Shown here piece after piece: positions 10,391 through 19,766 of a stretch of DNA of 64,000 nucleotides. Source of the DNA: Bacillus sonorensis NBRC 101234 = KCTC 13918 (GTDB lineage: Bacteria; Bacillota; Bacilli; Bacillales; Bacillaceae); NCBI RefSeq assembly GCF_001592005.1, contig NZ_BCVZ01000002.1, forward strand, positions 186,001 to 250,000, given 5' to 3'. The notes beneath the pieces were generated by a model that was given only the letters and a program-made list of their open reading frames with translations, did no database searches and was not told the origin of the DNA. The number at the start of each line of letters is the position of its first letter. Position 1 is the stretch's first letter. A program made the translations under genes and the position numbers.

Positions 10391-11050
10391 TTAACTAGGC
10401 ATATTTTCCACTAAAACTTGTAACATCCCGAATAAATACGCAAAAAGAAGCTTAAGGATAAATAACACGGCTACACCAATCCATGCGGCCCGCTTTGAAG
10501 ATCCGGCCGCTTTTTGCAAACCTACAGCCGTTAAAGCAAAACTCCAGATCGTAAAAATGTCAAAGGCGCTTAAAACGGTCAGAAGAGGCTCCTCGGCAAG
10601 GATGATCCCGTCCAGCGACGTCACAGAAAAGGCCGCTTCAGAATCTGTTATATAATAAATGGCGCTGATGATGACATCCCTAACGACGGGAATGAAGTTT
10701 ACAAAAACGGATAATGAGACCATGCAAATAAAATTGGTTGCTCCTCCGCCGATTTTTGCGAGCAGCCATAGCACCAAAGCACTGAGCACAAAGAAGATAA
10801 TAGATTGAAAAATATCACGAAAAACGGCTACACCGCTTTTTAAAGCACTAAAATGCACTACATAATCTGCATCTGCGGCAAATTTCGAGGTGACGAGATA
10901 AACGGATAAGGCAGATAATGCAATCACGATGATCATTGGCAGCCAGATGACAGGCCGTTCTTTCATTCTCTCAAACTGCTGGACAGGACTCGTGATAAGG
11001 CCGATCAAAGACGGCTTTTTTTCTTTCACTGTTTCCACATTTACTTCCAC
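10391..11050 (-). CDS. YIP1-family membrane protein, YknW paralogue (distal copy)
   Basis: A 219-residue integral membrane protein with about five hydrophobic segments, of the YIP1 type. It shares with YknW the N-terminal block KKPSLIGLITSP-QFERM-RPVIWLP and the C-terminal block GLQK-SKRAAWIGVAVLF. GTG at 11050 is preferred: AGGAGG lies 9 bases upstream and the neighbouring paralogue starts the same way (GTGGAAG). Together with the next gene it appears to be a tandem duplication, coding and leader sequence alike. In B. subtilis only one such gene (yknW) is present, upstream of yknXYZ. Possible role: modulating the YknXYZ transporter or resisting envelope toxins; inferred from kinship only. 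Confidence 0.85.
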   Translation of the reverse strand: MEVNVETVKEKKPSLIGLITSPVQQFERMKERPVIWLPMIIVIALSALSVYLVTSKFAADADYVVHFSALKSGVAVFRDIFQSIIFFVLSALVLWLLAKIGGGATNFICMVSLSVFVNFIPVVRDVIISAIYYITDSEAAFSVTSLDGIILAEEPLLTVLSAFDIFTIWSFALTAVGLQKAAGSSKRAAWIGVAVLFILKLLFAYLFGMLQVLVENMPS

Positions 11051-11230
11051 TTTCTTATTCCTCCTGATCATTCCTTTTTATAAAATTAAAATCAATCTCC
11101 AGTCTATTGTGTGTCAAAGGAATTGTTTTTTTAAAGATAGCTTACGTCAAATAAAATCGGGCGGAAATTTGCTTTTTCCTCAGTCTTGAGAAGCACCGAG
11201 TGTTCCTGACCCGATATTGGGCTCAAGCCT

Positions 11231-11884
11231 CTAGAACGTGGCCGAAAAAAATGCTTTAGCCAGCCCGAATAAACTAGCGACTAGAAAAATCAGAGCGAAC
11301 AAAACGGCCACTCCGATCCAGGAAGCCCGTTTTGATGCTCCCCCCGCATGCTGGAGACCAACACCAATTAAAATAAGCGGCCATACCGTAAAAATATCGA
11401 ATACGCCCAACATGCTTTGAAAAGGCTCGCCTATTGAAATGATGCCTTGCAAGGAAGTGACCGGAGCCTCATGTTTGCCTTCTGATACATAATAAACGAG
11501 GTTGTTAATCACATGTCCGCTTGTCGCAATAAAACTGATAAAAATAGACAATGATAGCATGCTTAGAAAATTGGTTTTCCCGCCTCCGATTGAAGCGATC
11601 AGCCAAAATATTAGAGCGCTTAAAAAGAAAAATATGCCCGTCTTGAGAATATCCAATAAAATAGACAGTGATTGGAAATATGCTGTTATTTCGAATCTTT
11701 GCACACTCGAATAAAATGTTGCGACATTGAGATATGTAGATGCCGCTGATAAAGCCAGGACAATCACCATCGGCAGCCAAATGGCCGGCCGTTTACCCAT
11801 TCTTTCAAACTGCCGGACAGGGCTTGTGATCAGACCGAACAAAGACGGCTTTTTCTCATTTCCTGTGGTCATATCCGCTTCCAC
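11231..11884 (-). CDS. YIP1-family membrane protein, YknW paralogue (proximal copy)
   Basis: A 217-residue membrane protein of the same type as the gene just downstream and as YknW: GNEKKPSLFGLITSPVRQFERM, four to five hydrophobic segments (about 32-52, 75-100, 105-130, 160-185, 190-212), and SKRASWIGVAVLF. GTG start with AGGAGGG 7 bases upstream. It lies 230 bases beyond yknZ and behind the yknWXYZ terminator, so it has its own promoter. More like the distal copy than like YknW, so the second duplication is the younger one. Confidence 0.85.
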   Translation of the reverse strand: MEADMTTGNEKKPSLFGLITSPVRQFERMGKRPAIWLPMVIVLALSAASTYLNVATFYSSVQRFEITAYFQSLSILLDILKTGIFFFLSALIFWLIASIGGGKTNFLSMLSLSIFISFIATSGHVINNLVYYVSEGKHEAPVTSLQGIISIGEPFQSMLGVFDIFTVWPLILIGVGLQHAGGASKRASWIGVAVLFALIFLVASLFGLAKAFFSATF

Positions 11885-12014
11885 TTTCGAACCCTCCTAA
11901 ACATTCCTTTTTATGCTATGAAGCTCAATTTCACAGCAATTTCAAGTCTATCATTGATTCATCGTCTGTTTTTTTAAAATTAGCTTAATTTTGCATGAAA
12001 TTGGGGACATTCGC

Positions 12015-12046
12015 ATCAAAAAAGACCGTTTCAAAAACGGTCTTTT
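12015..12046 (-). terminator. terminator after yknWXYZ
   Basis: 12-bp perfect stem AAAAGACCGTTT / AAACGGTCTTTT with a 3-base loop, followed by TTTTTT on the minus strand. Confidence 0.9.
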
Positions 12047-12113
12047 AATCCCGCAATCTGCCTGAAGATTATGCGGGCGAGATGCCCAGAGCGCATTCGG
12101 CGAGGGCCAGTTT

Positions 12114-13307
12114 TTATTCATAGCGCAATGCTTCAATTGGATCAAGCCTTGCCGCCTTATTGGCGGGGATCAGACCAAAGAGGATACCGATTGCTATGCT
12201 GAATAAGACACCGCCGAGAACAACCTGCCAGGAGACAAGCGGCGGCCAGCCGGCAATCAATGATATCAGAGAAGAACCTCCATATCCAAGCCCGATCCCC
12301 AGTACTCCGCCGATCAGGGTGATTAAAGAGGATTCGATCAAAAACTGGGTCAAAATCTGGCCTCTTGTCGCACCAAGCGATTTCCGAATACCGATTTCCC
12401 TCGTCCGTTCTGTGACCGATACAAGCATAATGTTCATGACGCCGATCCCTCCGACCAATAAAGAAATGCCTGCGATTGAGCCGATAAACATCGTCATAAT
12501 CGTCGTAATCTGGCTGAGCCCGGCCGCGATTTCTTCCATGTTCATCACTTCATAGGAGTCTTTTGTGCCGTGATTGCCATTTACAATTTCCGCCGCCCGT
12601 TTTCCGACAGCCTGCAAATCATCAGGAGACCGGGCCTGTACAGAGACAGAACTGTAATCACTAATGCCGAATGAAGACGTTAACATCGTGAATGGAACGT
12701 ACATTTCATTCATCCCCAAGGAAAGCAATCCGGCTTCATCTTTCAAAACGCCGATGATTTGAACAGGCTGCCCGTTGATCCAGACAATTTGACCGAGCGG
12801 AGATTGGCCGGAAAACAATTCTTCCGCCAGTTTTGACGACACGATCGCCGCCCTTTTCCCCGTCCTATATTCGGTTTCCGTAAACATTCTGCCTTCTGCG
12901 AGTTTCAATGAATTGATGCTGATATATCCGTCATGAATCCCGTTCACCGTCGATTCGGATTCTTCCTCGCGAAACCGGACATTCATGGTCTGGGTCGCTT
13001 TGGCAACGACTCGCTTCACTCCTTCAATAGACTTTAAGCTTCTTATATCCTCATCTGTAAAACTGGCGTTCAAGTACGCATTCGGGTCGGCGGCCAGCTC
13101 TTCCTCGCTTGGATTATAATAGATGTCAACCGTGTTTCCAGGTCCGCTGATTGACTGCTTAAGCATCTGCTCCCCGCCCTGTCCTGCGGCAACAACGACA
13201 ATGACAGAGCCTACACCGATGATGATTCCAAGCATCGTAAGGATTGAACGAAGCTTATGGGCCAGAATGGAGCTGAAGGCCATTCTGACATTTTCCGTGA
13301 GATTCAT
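12114..13307 (-). CDS. yknZ: FtsX/MacB-type permease YknZ
   Basis: Permease of the MacB type, 397 residues: one N-terminal membrane helix (about 20-42, ending VVVAAGQGG), a large extracellular MacB-like domain, and three C-terminal helices (about 275-390) with the GGIGVMNIMLVSVTERTREIGIRKSLGA signature of the family. With YknX (adaptor), YknY (ATPase) and YknW it forms the four-component system that in B. subtilis protects against the SDP cannibalism toxin. Its start overlaps the yknY stop by four bases. Confidence 0.95.
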   Translation of the reverse strand: MNLTENVRMAFSSILAHKLRSILTMLGIIIGVGSVIVVVAAGQGGEQMLKQSISGPGNTVDIYYNPSEEELAADPNAYLNASFTDEDIRSLKSIEGVKRVVAKATQTMNVRFREEESESTVNGIHDGYISINSLKLAEGRMFTETEYRTGKRAAIVSSKLAEELFSGQSPLGQIVWINGQPVQIIGVLKDEAGLLSLGMNEMYVPFTMLTSSFGISDYSSVSVQARSPDDLQAVGKRAAEIVNGNHGTKDSYEVMNMEEIAAGLSQITTIMTMFIGSIAGISLLVGGIGVMNIMLVSVTERTREIGIRKSLGATRGQILTQFLIESSLITLIGGVLGIGLGYGGSSLISLIAGWPPLVSWQVVLGGVLFSIAIGILFGLIPANKAARLDPIEALRYE

Positions 13308-13996
13308 TCTGCCGCTCCCCTCCGCTCTCTTTCAGCAGGAACCATTTCTCCGTCACGCATCATAATGATGCGGCTGGTATATTCTGCGATTTCCGGTTCA
13401 TGTGTGACGAGTACAACCGTTGTCCCTTCCCCATTCAATCGGGTAAATTGCTCCATAATCGCCATGCTCGTCTTTGTGTCAAGCGCGCCCGTCGGTTCAT
13501 CCGCCAAAATCAGCTTCGGTTCATTGACAATCGCCCTGGCGATCGCCACACGCTGCTTCTGGCCGCCGGAAAGCTCGTTCGGCATATGGTCCATCCGGTC
13601 CTCCAGCCCGACTTTTTCAAGAGCTAGCTCCGCCCGTTCACGGCGTTCTTTTTTTGGAATGCCCGCATAGATCATTGGCAGTTCGACATTTTTCAAGGCA
13701 GTCAGCCTCGGCAGCAGCTGGAACTGCTGAAACACGAAACCGATTGACCGGTTTCTGATTCGGGCGAGCTCCTTCTCCCCGTACGAAGAAATATCTTCCC
13801 CTTCCAGCTTGTAGACGCCTGATGTCGGCCTGTCCAGACAGCCGATAATATTCATCAGCGTCGATTTTCCCGAGCCTGAAGGCCCCATGATGGAAAGATA
13901 TTCGCCTTGTTCAATCTTGACATCGATTCCTCTTAGGACATCGATGGTCTCCCGTCCGATTTGATAGCTTTTTTTCAACTTGGAAAGCTCAATCAT
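13304..13996 (-). CDS. yknY: ABC transporter ATPase YknY
   Basis: MacB/LolD-type ATPase, 230 residues. Visible motifs: Walker A GPSGSGKST near residue 38, Q-loop FVFQQFQLLPRL, signature LSGGQKQRVAIARA near 141, Walker B LILADEPTGALD near 161 and the switch His in VLVTHEPEIAEY. Drives YknZ. Overlaps both neighbours by four bases. Confidence 0.96.
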   Translation of the reverse strand: MIELSKLKKSYQIGRETIDVLRGIDVKIEQGEYLSIMGPSGSGKSTLMNIIGCLDRPTSGVYKLEGEDISSYGEKELARIRNRSIGFVFQQFQLLPRLTALKNVELPMIYAGIPKKERRERAELALEKVGLEDRMDHMPNELSGGQKQRVAIARAIVNEPKLILADEPTGALDTKTSMAIMEQFTRLNGEGTTVVLVTHEPEIAEYTSRIIMMRDGEMVPAERERRGAAE

Positions 13997-15132
13997 TTAA
14001 GCTTCACTTCCGTTCCGCTTTTCAAGTCATCGTCCGGGTTGGCGATGATCTGATCTTCTTTTGTCAGACCCGCGGTGATTTCAAATTCGCCGTCCGTTTT
14101 TTCTCCCGTTTTCACTTTGGTCTTTTTCGTTTTTCCTTCTTTCACGGCAAATACAAACGATTCGCCGCCTTCTTGTTTGACGGCGCCTGAAGGTAATACT
14201 TGAACCGTTCTTTTATCTGTCTGGATGTTCATGATCATTTTAAAACCCGGCTTGGCTTGAAAAAGCTTTCCTCTGACCTTCACTTCGAAAGGATACTTCA
14301 CCGCATTTTCTTCCTTGCCGGTTTGCGTTCCTGGAGCCTCCTGCTGCTCCGGAGCCAGTCCGACTGCAGATACTCTGCCTCTCCATTCTTTATCAGGAAT
14401 GACATCTGAAGTTATCGTTACGTTTTGCCCCTTCTTCACTTTTAATACGTCATATTCTGACAGCACACCTCTGACGACAAGCTTGTTATCATTGCCGATA
14501 TGTATGATGGGCCGCCGGGTGTCCGTTTTCTTGCCTGCTGCTTCTTTATCCGCGGTGATCACAGTTCCATCGATTTCACTTTTCACATCAAACGCGGCCA
14601 TTTTTTTCTGAAGCGTCTCCTTCTGCAAGAGGGCTTGCTTCAGTTCAAGCTGCGCCGTTTGCTTCTCCATTTCAAGCTGATCCCGCTCTTCATCAATTTG
14701 CTTTTCGGCTGCTTTTGCGCCAAGCTGAGCCTTTAAGTCCTTTTCCTTAGCTGCTAATTGACTGATCTTTTTTTGAATTTGTTCAAGCTGAAGCTCCTTG
14801 GATTCAATGGAAAGGTCGTTCTGTTTTTTTTCAAGCTCCATTTCCTCATTGGAGTAGGTGAATAGCACGTCCCCTTTTTTGACGCGGTCTCCCTCTTTCA
14901 CTTTGACTTCAGCAATTTTTCCTTTATCAGGATCTTCATATTCGTATTGCTCATTTGCAAACATGAGCGTCCCGGGGACCATGACAGTTGATGTGATTTC
15001 TTTTTCTTGAAGACTGACGATTTCCATCGCTCCGTTTTCTCCACCGCTCGTTTGTACAGAGCGGTAGATGTTGATCCCGATTAAAAGTGCGGCTGCAAAA
15101 ACAATCCCGATAGCGATCCAGATTTTTTTCAT
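13993..15132 (-). CDS. yknX: membrane-fusion adaptor YknX
   Basis: HlyD/RND-type periplasmic-adaptor protein, 379 residues, anchored by one N-terminal segment (about 4-24). It has a biotinyl-lipoyl-like domain (KVKEGDRVKKGDVLF), a long alpha-hairpin coiled coil rich in K/E/Q (about 105-185), a second lipoyl half and a beta-barrel (about 215-300). In this Gram-positive it couples to YknZ outside the membrane. Starts directly at the yknW stop codon. Confidence 0.95.
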   Translation of the reverse strand: MKKIWIAIGIVFAAALLIGINIYRSVQTSGGENGAMEIVSLQEKEITSTVMVPGTLMFANEQYEYEDPDKGKIAEVKVKEGDRVKKGDVLFTYSNEEMELEKKQNDLSIESKELQLEQIQKKISQLAAKEKDLKAQLGAKAAEKQIDEERDQLEMEKQTAQLELKQALLQKETLQKKMAAFDVKSEIDGTVITADKEAAGKKTDTRRPIIHIGNDNKLVVRGVLSEYDVLKVKKGQNVTITSDVIPDKEWRGRVSAVGLAPEQQEAPGTQTGKEENAVKYPFEVKVRGKLFQAKPGFKMIMNIQTDKRTVQVLPSGAVKQEGGESFVFAVKEGKTKKTKVKTGEKTDGEFEITAGLTKEDQIIANPDDDLKSGTEVKLK

Positions 15133-15816
15133 TTATAACGCTCCTTCAAATGACTCGGAAAAGTTTATAAACAAACCGCCTATTAGCGCCAGCAAAATGG
15201 AAATGACAAATAAAACAGCGACCCCGGTCCAAGCGGCTTTTTTTGAAATGCCGCCTACTTTTTGCAAACCTAAAGCAAGCAGGATGAGCTTCCAGATCGC
15301 AAAAATTTCAAACACCGCCAAAAGCGACTTTAGCGGTTGCCCGGCCGGAATGACACCGTTTAAAGATGTCACGATAACCTCGGGATCAATATTCGCAAAG
15401 GAGATGACAGCGCCGTTGATCAATTGTCCGATCGCTCCGATGAAATATATAAAAACGGCAAGCGAAAACATGTGGACATAATCGGTCTGTCCTTTCCCGA
15501 TTTTAACGATCAGCCAGTAGATGAGAGCGCTGACGAGCAGGGAAATAGTACTGCCAATGATACTCCCGACTATACTGATGACACTTAACACTGATGTGAT
15601 CAGTTCAGCATTTGGCAGCTCTTGAAGTTCAGAGGAGATACTCAATTTCTGATTGAGAAAATAAGCTCCGGCAACGGATATGATGAGAACGACTACAAGC
15701 GGCAGCCAGAAAACCGGCTTATCTCTCATTCTCTCAAACTGCTCTCCCGGACTAGTGATCAATCCCAATAAAGACGGTCTTCTTCCTTCTTTTGATAGAT
15801 CTAGCTGACTTTCCAT
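15133..15816 (-). CDS. yknW: YIP1-family membrane protein YknW
   Basis: 227-residue YIP1-family membrane protein, first gene of yknWXYZ, about five hydrophobic segments. In B. subtilis YknW interacts with and helps assemble YknXYZ. ATG at 15816 (MESQLDLSKEG) is chosen over one six bases upstream because GGGGG then stands 7 bases away. A sigma-W type promoter lies upstream (15849-15875), which fits an envelope-stress regulon. Two further copies of this gene type occur downstream of yknZ. Confidence 0.92.
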   Translation of the reverse strand: MESQLDLSKEGRRPSLLGLITSPGEQFERMRDKPVFWLPLVVVLIISVAGAYFLNQKLSISSELQELPNAELITSVLSVISIVGSIIGSTISLLVSALIYWLIVKIGKGQTDYVHMFSLAVFIYFIGAIGQLINGAVISFANIDPEVIVTSLNGVIPAGQPLKSLLAVFEIFAIWKLILLALGLQKVGGISKKAAWTGVAVLFVISILLALIGGLFINFSESFEGAL

Positions 15817-15848
15817 TTTCATTCCCCCTATTCTTTTTTATCTGTTTG

Positions 15849-15875
15849 TACGTATGGAAGGTAAAAAATGTTTCA
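15849..15875 (-). promoter_or_regulatory. sigma-W type promoter of yknWXYZ
   Basis: On the minus strand TGAAAC and CGTA are separated by 17 bases, matching the sigma-W consensus TGAAAC-N16/17-CGTA, about 30 bases upstream of the yknW start. Confidence 0.8.
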
Positions 15876-15913
15876 TGTATAACAACATAATAACAGACGG
15901 TGTGACGATGCTG

Positions 15914-17734
15914 TCACTCCGCCTGAAACATTTGATACTGCGCTTTTACTAGCTCATAATACATTCCGCGCTTCTGAATTAATTCCCGGTGGCTGCCCTC
16001 CTCTATTTTTCGGCCGCGGTCAAGCACCATAATGTTATCGGCGTCCCTTATCGTTGAAAGCCTGTGAGCGATCATAATCGCCGTCCGGCCGTGAAGCAGG
16101 GTTTTCAATGCCGCCTGGATTTTGACCTCTGTCTCCGTGTCAATGCTGGCTGTCGCTTCATCCAGAATGAGGATGCGCGGGTCGGCCAGAAGCGCTCTTG
16201 CAAATGAAATTAACTGCCTTTCCCCGGCCGACAGAATATTGCCTCGTTCTTCCACTTCTGTGGCATATCCGTTCGGAAGCTCCGATATGAACGAGTCGGC
16301 CCCGACGGCCTTTGCCGCCTCCATCACTTCTTCATCTGTCGCGTCGGGACGGCCAAAACGGATATTTTCCATGATCGTTCCCGAGAAAATAAAAGTATCC
16401 TGCAGGACGATGCTGATTTGTGAACGAAGGTCAGACAGTGAAACATCGGTGATCGGAATTCCGTCCACTTTGATCGTTCCCCCTGTGGCATCGTAAAACC
16501 GGCTGATTAAACTGGCGATTGTCGTCTTTCCTGATCCCGTATGACCGACGAGCGCCAATGAAGTTCCGGCGGGAATGTCAAAGGATATGCTATGAAGCGC
16601 TTTTCGCTTTCCGTCGTAAGAGAATTCAACCTCCTCAAATTCAATAAGTCCCTTCAATTCCTTTATGCTGACCGCGTCTTCTTTATCAGCGACATTCGGC
16701 TTTTCATCAAGAAATTCAAAGATCCGTTCAGAAGAGGCCATCCCCATCAGCAGCTGGTTGTAGACTTGACCAAGCCTTGAAATCGGCTCCCAGAACATTC
16801 CGAGATAAAAGGCAAAAGATACGAAGACGCCGATCGTAATCGTTTCATTGATGATCAGGCTTGATCCGTACCAAATTAAAATGGCCGTTCCGACTGCGTT
16901 TGTCATTTCAACAAGCGGGCGGAATGTCGCGTTTTTTTTCGTTGCTTCGCGCCAGGACTCCAGGTTTTCACTGTTGACTCCGTCAAAATACATCATATTC
17001 TCTTTTTCCTGTGTGAAGGCTTGCGTAACCCGGATTCCCTGGATGCTTTCATTTAAATGGGAATTGAGCTTCGATTGTTTCAATCGGACCTTTTGCCATG
17101 AACGTCTGATTTTCCGACGCAGATTGGTGGAGATAAAGAACATGACAGGCAAGGTAACCATGATCGCAATCGTCAGCTCAGGGCTGAGCGAAAAGAGAAT
17201 CACGATAATTCCAAGGAGCAGCAAAATGTCCATCAGCAAATTGATGACCCCGCTCGTAAACAGCTCCTGCAAAGAATTGATATCGTTCATGATGCGGACA
17301 AGAATGGAGCCTGCCGACCGTTCATCGAAAAAACGGTGTGAAAGGCGCTGGACATGTGTAAACAAATGCTGTCTGAGATCGTAAATCACATGCTGTCCAA
17401 GCTTGTTCATCCAGCGGATTCTCAGGACATTGGCTCCATAATTGATCAGGTACATGATGCTGATGACACATATTAATATCAATAAGAGATTCATATCCTT
17501 GCCCGCGATCGCTTGATCGAGCGCATAGACGCCGATCAAGATCGGGACTGTCAGCCTGACAGCAGCGGCGATGATCACCGTGATAAAAGACAAAGGAAGC
17601 AGGTTTTTACGGTAAGGCTTTAAATATGTGAGCAGCCGCCACATTTGCGCCCAGTTAAAAGGCTTTTCAATGATTTGGTCTGAAGCGTAAAAAAACCGGT
17701 TCTGGATCGTTTGTTTTCTCGCCTGATTTTCCAT
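15914..17734 (-). CDS. yknV: ABC exporter half YknV
   Basis: Exporter-type half transporter with fused membrane and ATPase domains, 606 residues, six membrane helices within about 45-320. ATPase motifs: Walker A GHTGSGKTT, Walker B ILILDEATASID with an intact catalytic Glu, but a divergent signature LSAGERQL instead of LSGGQ. Its partner YknU has the complementary pattern, so the two should form an asymmetric heterodimer. ATG at 17734 (MENQARKQT) follows GGGGG by 8 bases; it lies 10 bases past the yknU stop, with the SD inside the end of yknU. Confidence 0.93.
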   Translation of the reverse strand: MENQARKQTIQNRFFYASDQIIEKPFNWAQMWRLLTYLKPYRKNLLPLSFITVIIAAAVRLTVPILIGVYALDQAIAGKDMNLLLILICVISIMYLINYGANVLRIRWMNKLGQHVIYDLRQHLFTHVQRLSHRFFDERSAGSILVRIMNDINSLQELFTSGVINLLMDILLLLGIIVILFSLSPELTIAIMVTLPVMFFISTNLRRKIRRSWQKVRLKQSKLNSHLNESIQGIRVTQAFTQEKENMMYFDGVNSENLESWREATKKNATFRPLVEMTNAVGTAILIWYGSSLIINETITIGVFVSFAFYLGMFWEPISRLGQVYNQLLMGMASSERIFEFLDEKPNVADKEDAVSIKELKGLIEFEEVEFSYDGKRKALHSISFDIPAGTSLALVGHTGSGKTTIASLISRFYDATGGTIKVDGIPITDVSLSDLRSQISIVLQDTFIFSGTIMENIRFGRPDATDEEVMEAAKAVGADSFISELPNGYATEVEERGNILSAGERQLISFARALLADPRILILDEATASIDTETEVKIQAALKTLLHGRTAIMIAHRLSTIRDADNIMVLDRGRKIEEGSHRELIQKRGMYYELVKAQYQMFQAE

Positions 17735-17744
17735 ATGCGACCCC

Positions 17745-19502
17745 CTACCCTGCAAAATGCGGTTCATTCAGTATATGTTTGTCTTTATATTGCAAATCGA
17801 AAATCCGTTTGTACAAACCGTTTTTTTCAAGCAATTCCTCATGTGTTCCTCTTTCTGTTACAGCGCCGTTATCAAGAACGAGTATTTCGTCGGCATGCTT
17901 TAAGGATGAAATCCGGTGGGCGATAATAAATGTCGTCCTGCCCCGCATCACTTCCTGAAGCGCCAGCTGAATCCTGTGCTCTGTCTCCATATCGACAGCG
18001 CTTGTCGAGTCGTCCAGAATCAATATGCTGGGATTTAGACAAATCGCTCTCGCTATCGCAATCCGCTGCTTTTGACCTCCCGACAGCCCGAGCCCTCTTT
18101 CTCCGAGCATTGTTTCATATTGATCGGGAAGCTCCATGATAAAATCATGAGCCTGGGCCCGTTTCGCGCTTTCGATAATGTCATCCAGCGATGCATCAGG
18201 TCTGCCATAGGAAATATTTGCACGGATGGTGGATGAAAATAAAAACGATTCCTGAGGCACTATCCCGATGTTGGAGCGGAGCATTTTTAACGAATAATGG
18301 GAAAGGGGCTTTCCATCAATCGCGATGTTTCCCGCTGTCGGTTCATAAAAACGGCTTAGCAATTGAATAATGCTGCTCTTCCCTGAACCGGTCGCCCCGA
18401 TTAAGCCAATCGTTTTTCCGCGGGGCGCTTCAAAGGACACCCCATGTAAAGCGTCTGCACTTCCTTTTGAATATTGAAGGGAAACGCCGCTGAATACCAC
18501 ATCTCCATGAATCCTGCCGCCTTCCTCCGGATGACCGCAGTCGGTAATTTTCTCATCGGCCTCAATAATTTCCAAAAGCCGCTCTCCCGATGCCTTCGCT
18601 TGTGAAAACAAGTTGATCACATAGCCGAGATTCATGATCGGCCACATCATGTAATTGACAAGACTGAAAAAAGCGACGAGTTCACCCGGCTGCAGGCGGT
18701 TATGAATGACAAGCCAGCCGCCAAACGAAAGAAGGGCAACGAGACATATATTGCCGATAAACTCCATTAAAGGAAAGTATTTCGACATGATGAATGATGC
18801 GTTTAAGTTTTTATTCCGAAAATGTTCATTCGAATCGGTAAAATTCTGAATCTCGTAGTCTTCTTTTGATAAGGATTTGACGGTGTTCATTCCGCTGATG
18901 TTTTCCTGGACTTTCGTATTTAAACGGGCAAATGATTTCCTGATTTTCCGAAAAGCGGGATGCACCTTTTTATCAAAGCGATAGACAGCCGCCCCCAAAA
19001 ACGGCAGCGAGGCGATGGTGACAAGCGTAAGCGGAACAGAATAAGAAAACATGACAGCCAGGCTGAGCGTCACGAGCAATACAAACCTGATCGCTTCTGC
19101 AAAGCCGAAAGATAAAAAGAATCGTATCCCCTCGACATCCGCGGTCAGACGGGACATGAGATCCCCCGTTTTGGCGCTGTCATAATACGTAAACGGAAGT
19201 CTCTGAAGCTTGGCATACAGTTCTTTCCGCAACCGGTAAACTGATTGAATGCCAAACATATCTCCGAGATATTGATGAAAAAAAGTTGCAGCTCCTTTTG
19301 CCGCCATCACGGCAATGAAACCTAAGCTGAGCCCTATAATCCAGTCATATTGGCCGTCGAGAATCACTACATCAATCGTCATCTGAAGCATAATCGGATA
19401 AACAACCGTAATGGCCGTCATCAAGAGCATTGAAAAGAGCGACCATACAAAAAATTTTTTATAAGGCCAATAAAAGGCTTTTAGTTTTTTCAGCGACTCC
19501 AT
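17745..19502 (-). CDS. yknU: ABC exporter half YknU
   Basis: Exporter-type half transporter, 585 residues from the ATG at 19502, the length of B. subtilis YknU; an upstream in-frame GTG is less well placed relative to AAAGGTG. Six membrane helices (about 15-305). ATPase motifs: Walker A GATGSGKSS, signature LSGGQKQR intact, but Walker B reads ILILDDSTSAVD, with Asp in place of the catalytic Glu. This degenerate site would pair with the poor signature of YknV, leaving one consensus site, as in heterodimers such as BmrCD. Substrate unknown. Confidence 0.93.
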   Translation of the reverse strand: MESLKKLKAFYWPYKKFFVWSLFSMLLMTAITVVYPIMLQMTIDVVILDGQYDWIIGLSLGFIAVMAAKGAATFFHQYLGDMFGIQSVYRLRKELYAKLQRLPFTYYDSAKTGDLMSRLTADVEGIRFFLSFGFAEAIRFVLLVTLSLAVMFSYSVPLTLVTIASLPFLGAAVYRFDKKVHPAFRKIRKSFARLNTKVQENISGMNTVKSLSKEDYEIQNFTDSNEHFRNKNLNASFIMSKYFPLMEFIGNICLVALLSFGGWLVIHNRLQPGELVAFFSLVNYMMWPIMNLGYVINLFSQAKASGERLLEIIEADEKITDCGHPEEGGRIHGDVVFSGVSLQYSKGSADALHGVSFEAPRGKTIGLIGATGSGKSSIIQLLSRFYEPTAGNIAIDGKPLSHYSLKMLRSNIGIVPQESFLFSSTIRANISYGRPDASLDDIIESAKRAQAHDFIMELPDQYETMLGERGLGLSGGQKQRIAIARAICLNPSILILDDSTSAVDMETEHRIQLALQEVMRGRTTFIIAHRISSLKHADEILVLDNGAVTERGTHEELLEKNGLYKRIFDLQYKDKHILNEPHFAG

Positions 19503-19694
19503 TCGCACCAGCACCTTTCCAATTCATGTAAACAAGAGCACATCATTTAATATATCGGTTTCCGAAATAAAATTCCACCGTTTTTAAAAAATTCAGACTC
19601 ATTATGTAGACATATTACCACTAATGCCGGAATCCCCTCTTGGTCTATAAATATATATTTTTTTCCCGGATTTTAAAAATATAAAGGAAATTTT

Positions 19695-19723
19695 TTGATG
19701 AATGAAGGAAGATGATGTAAAAT
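19695..19723 (+). promoter_or_regulatory. probable sigma-A promoter of the Rok-like gene
   Basis: TTGATG, 17-base spacer, TAAAAT, about 43 bases upstream of the Rok-like start codon. Confidence 0.55.
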
Positions 19724-19766
19724 AATAGAAAAAGTTATCAAATACTGAATAACGGAGTTGATTGCA

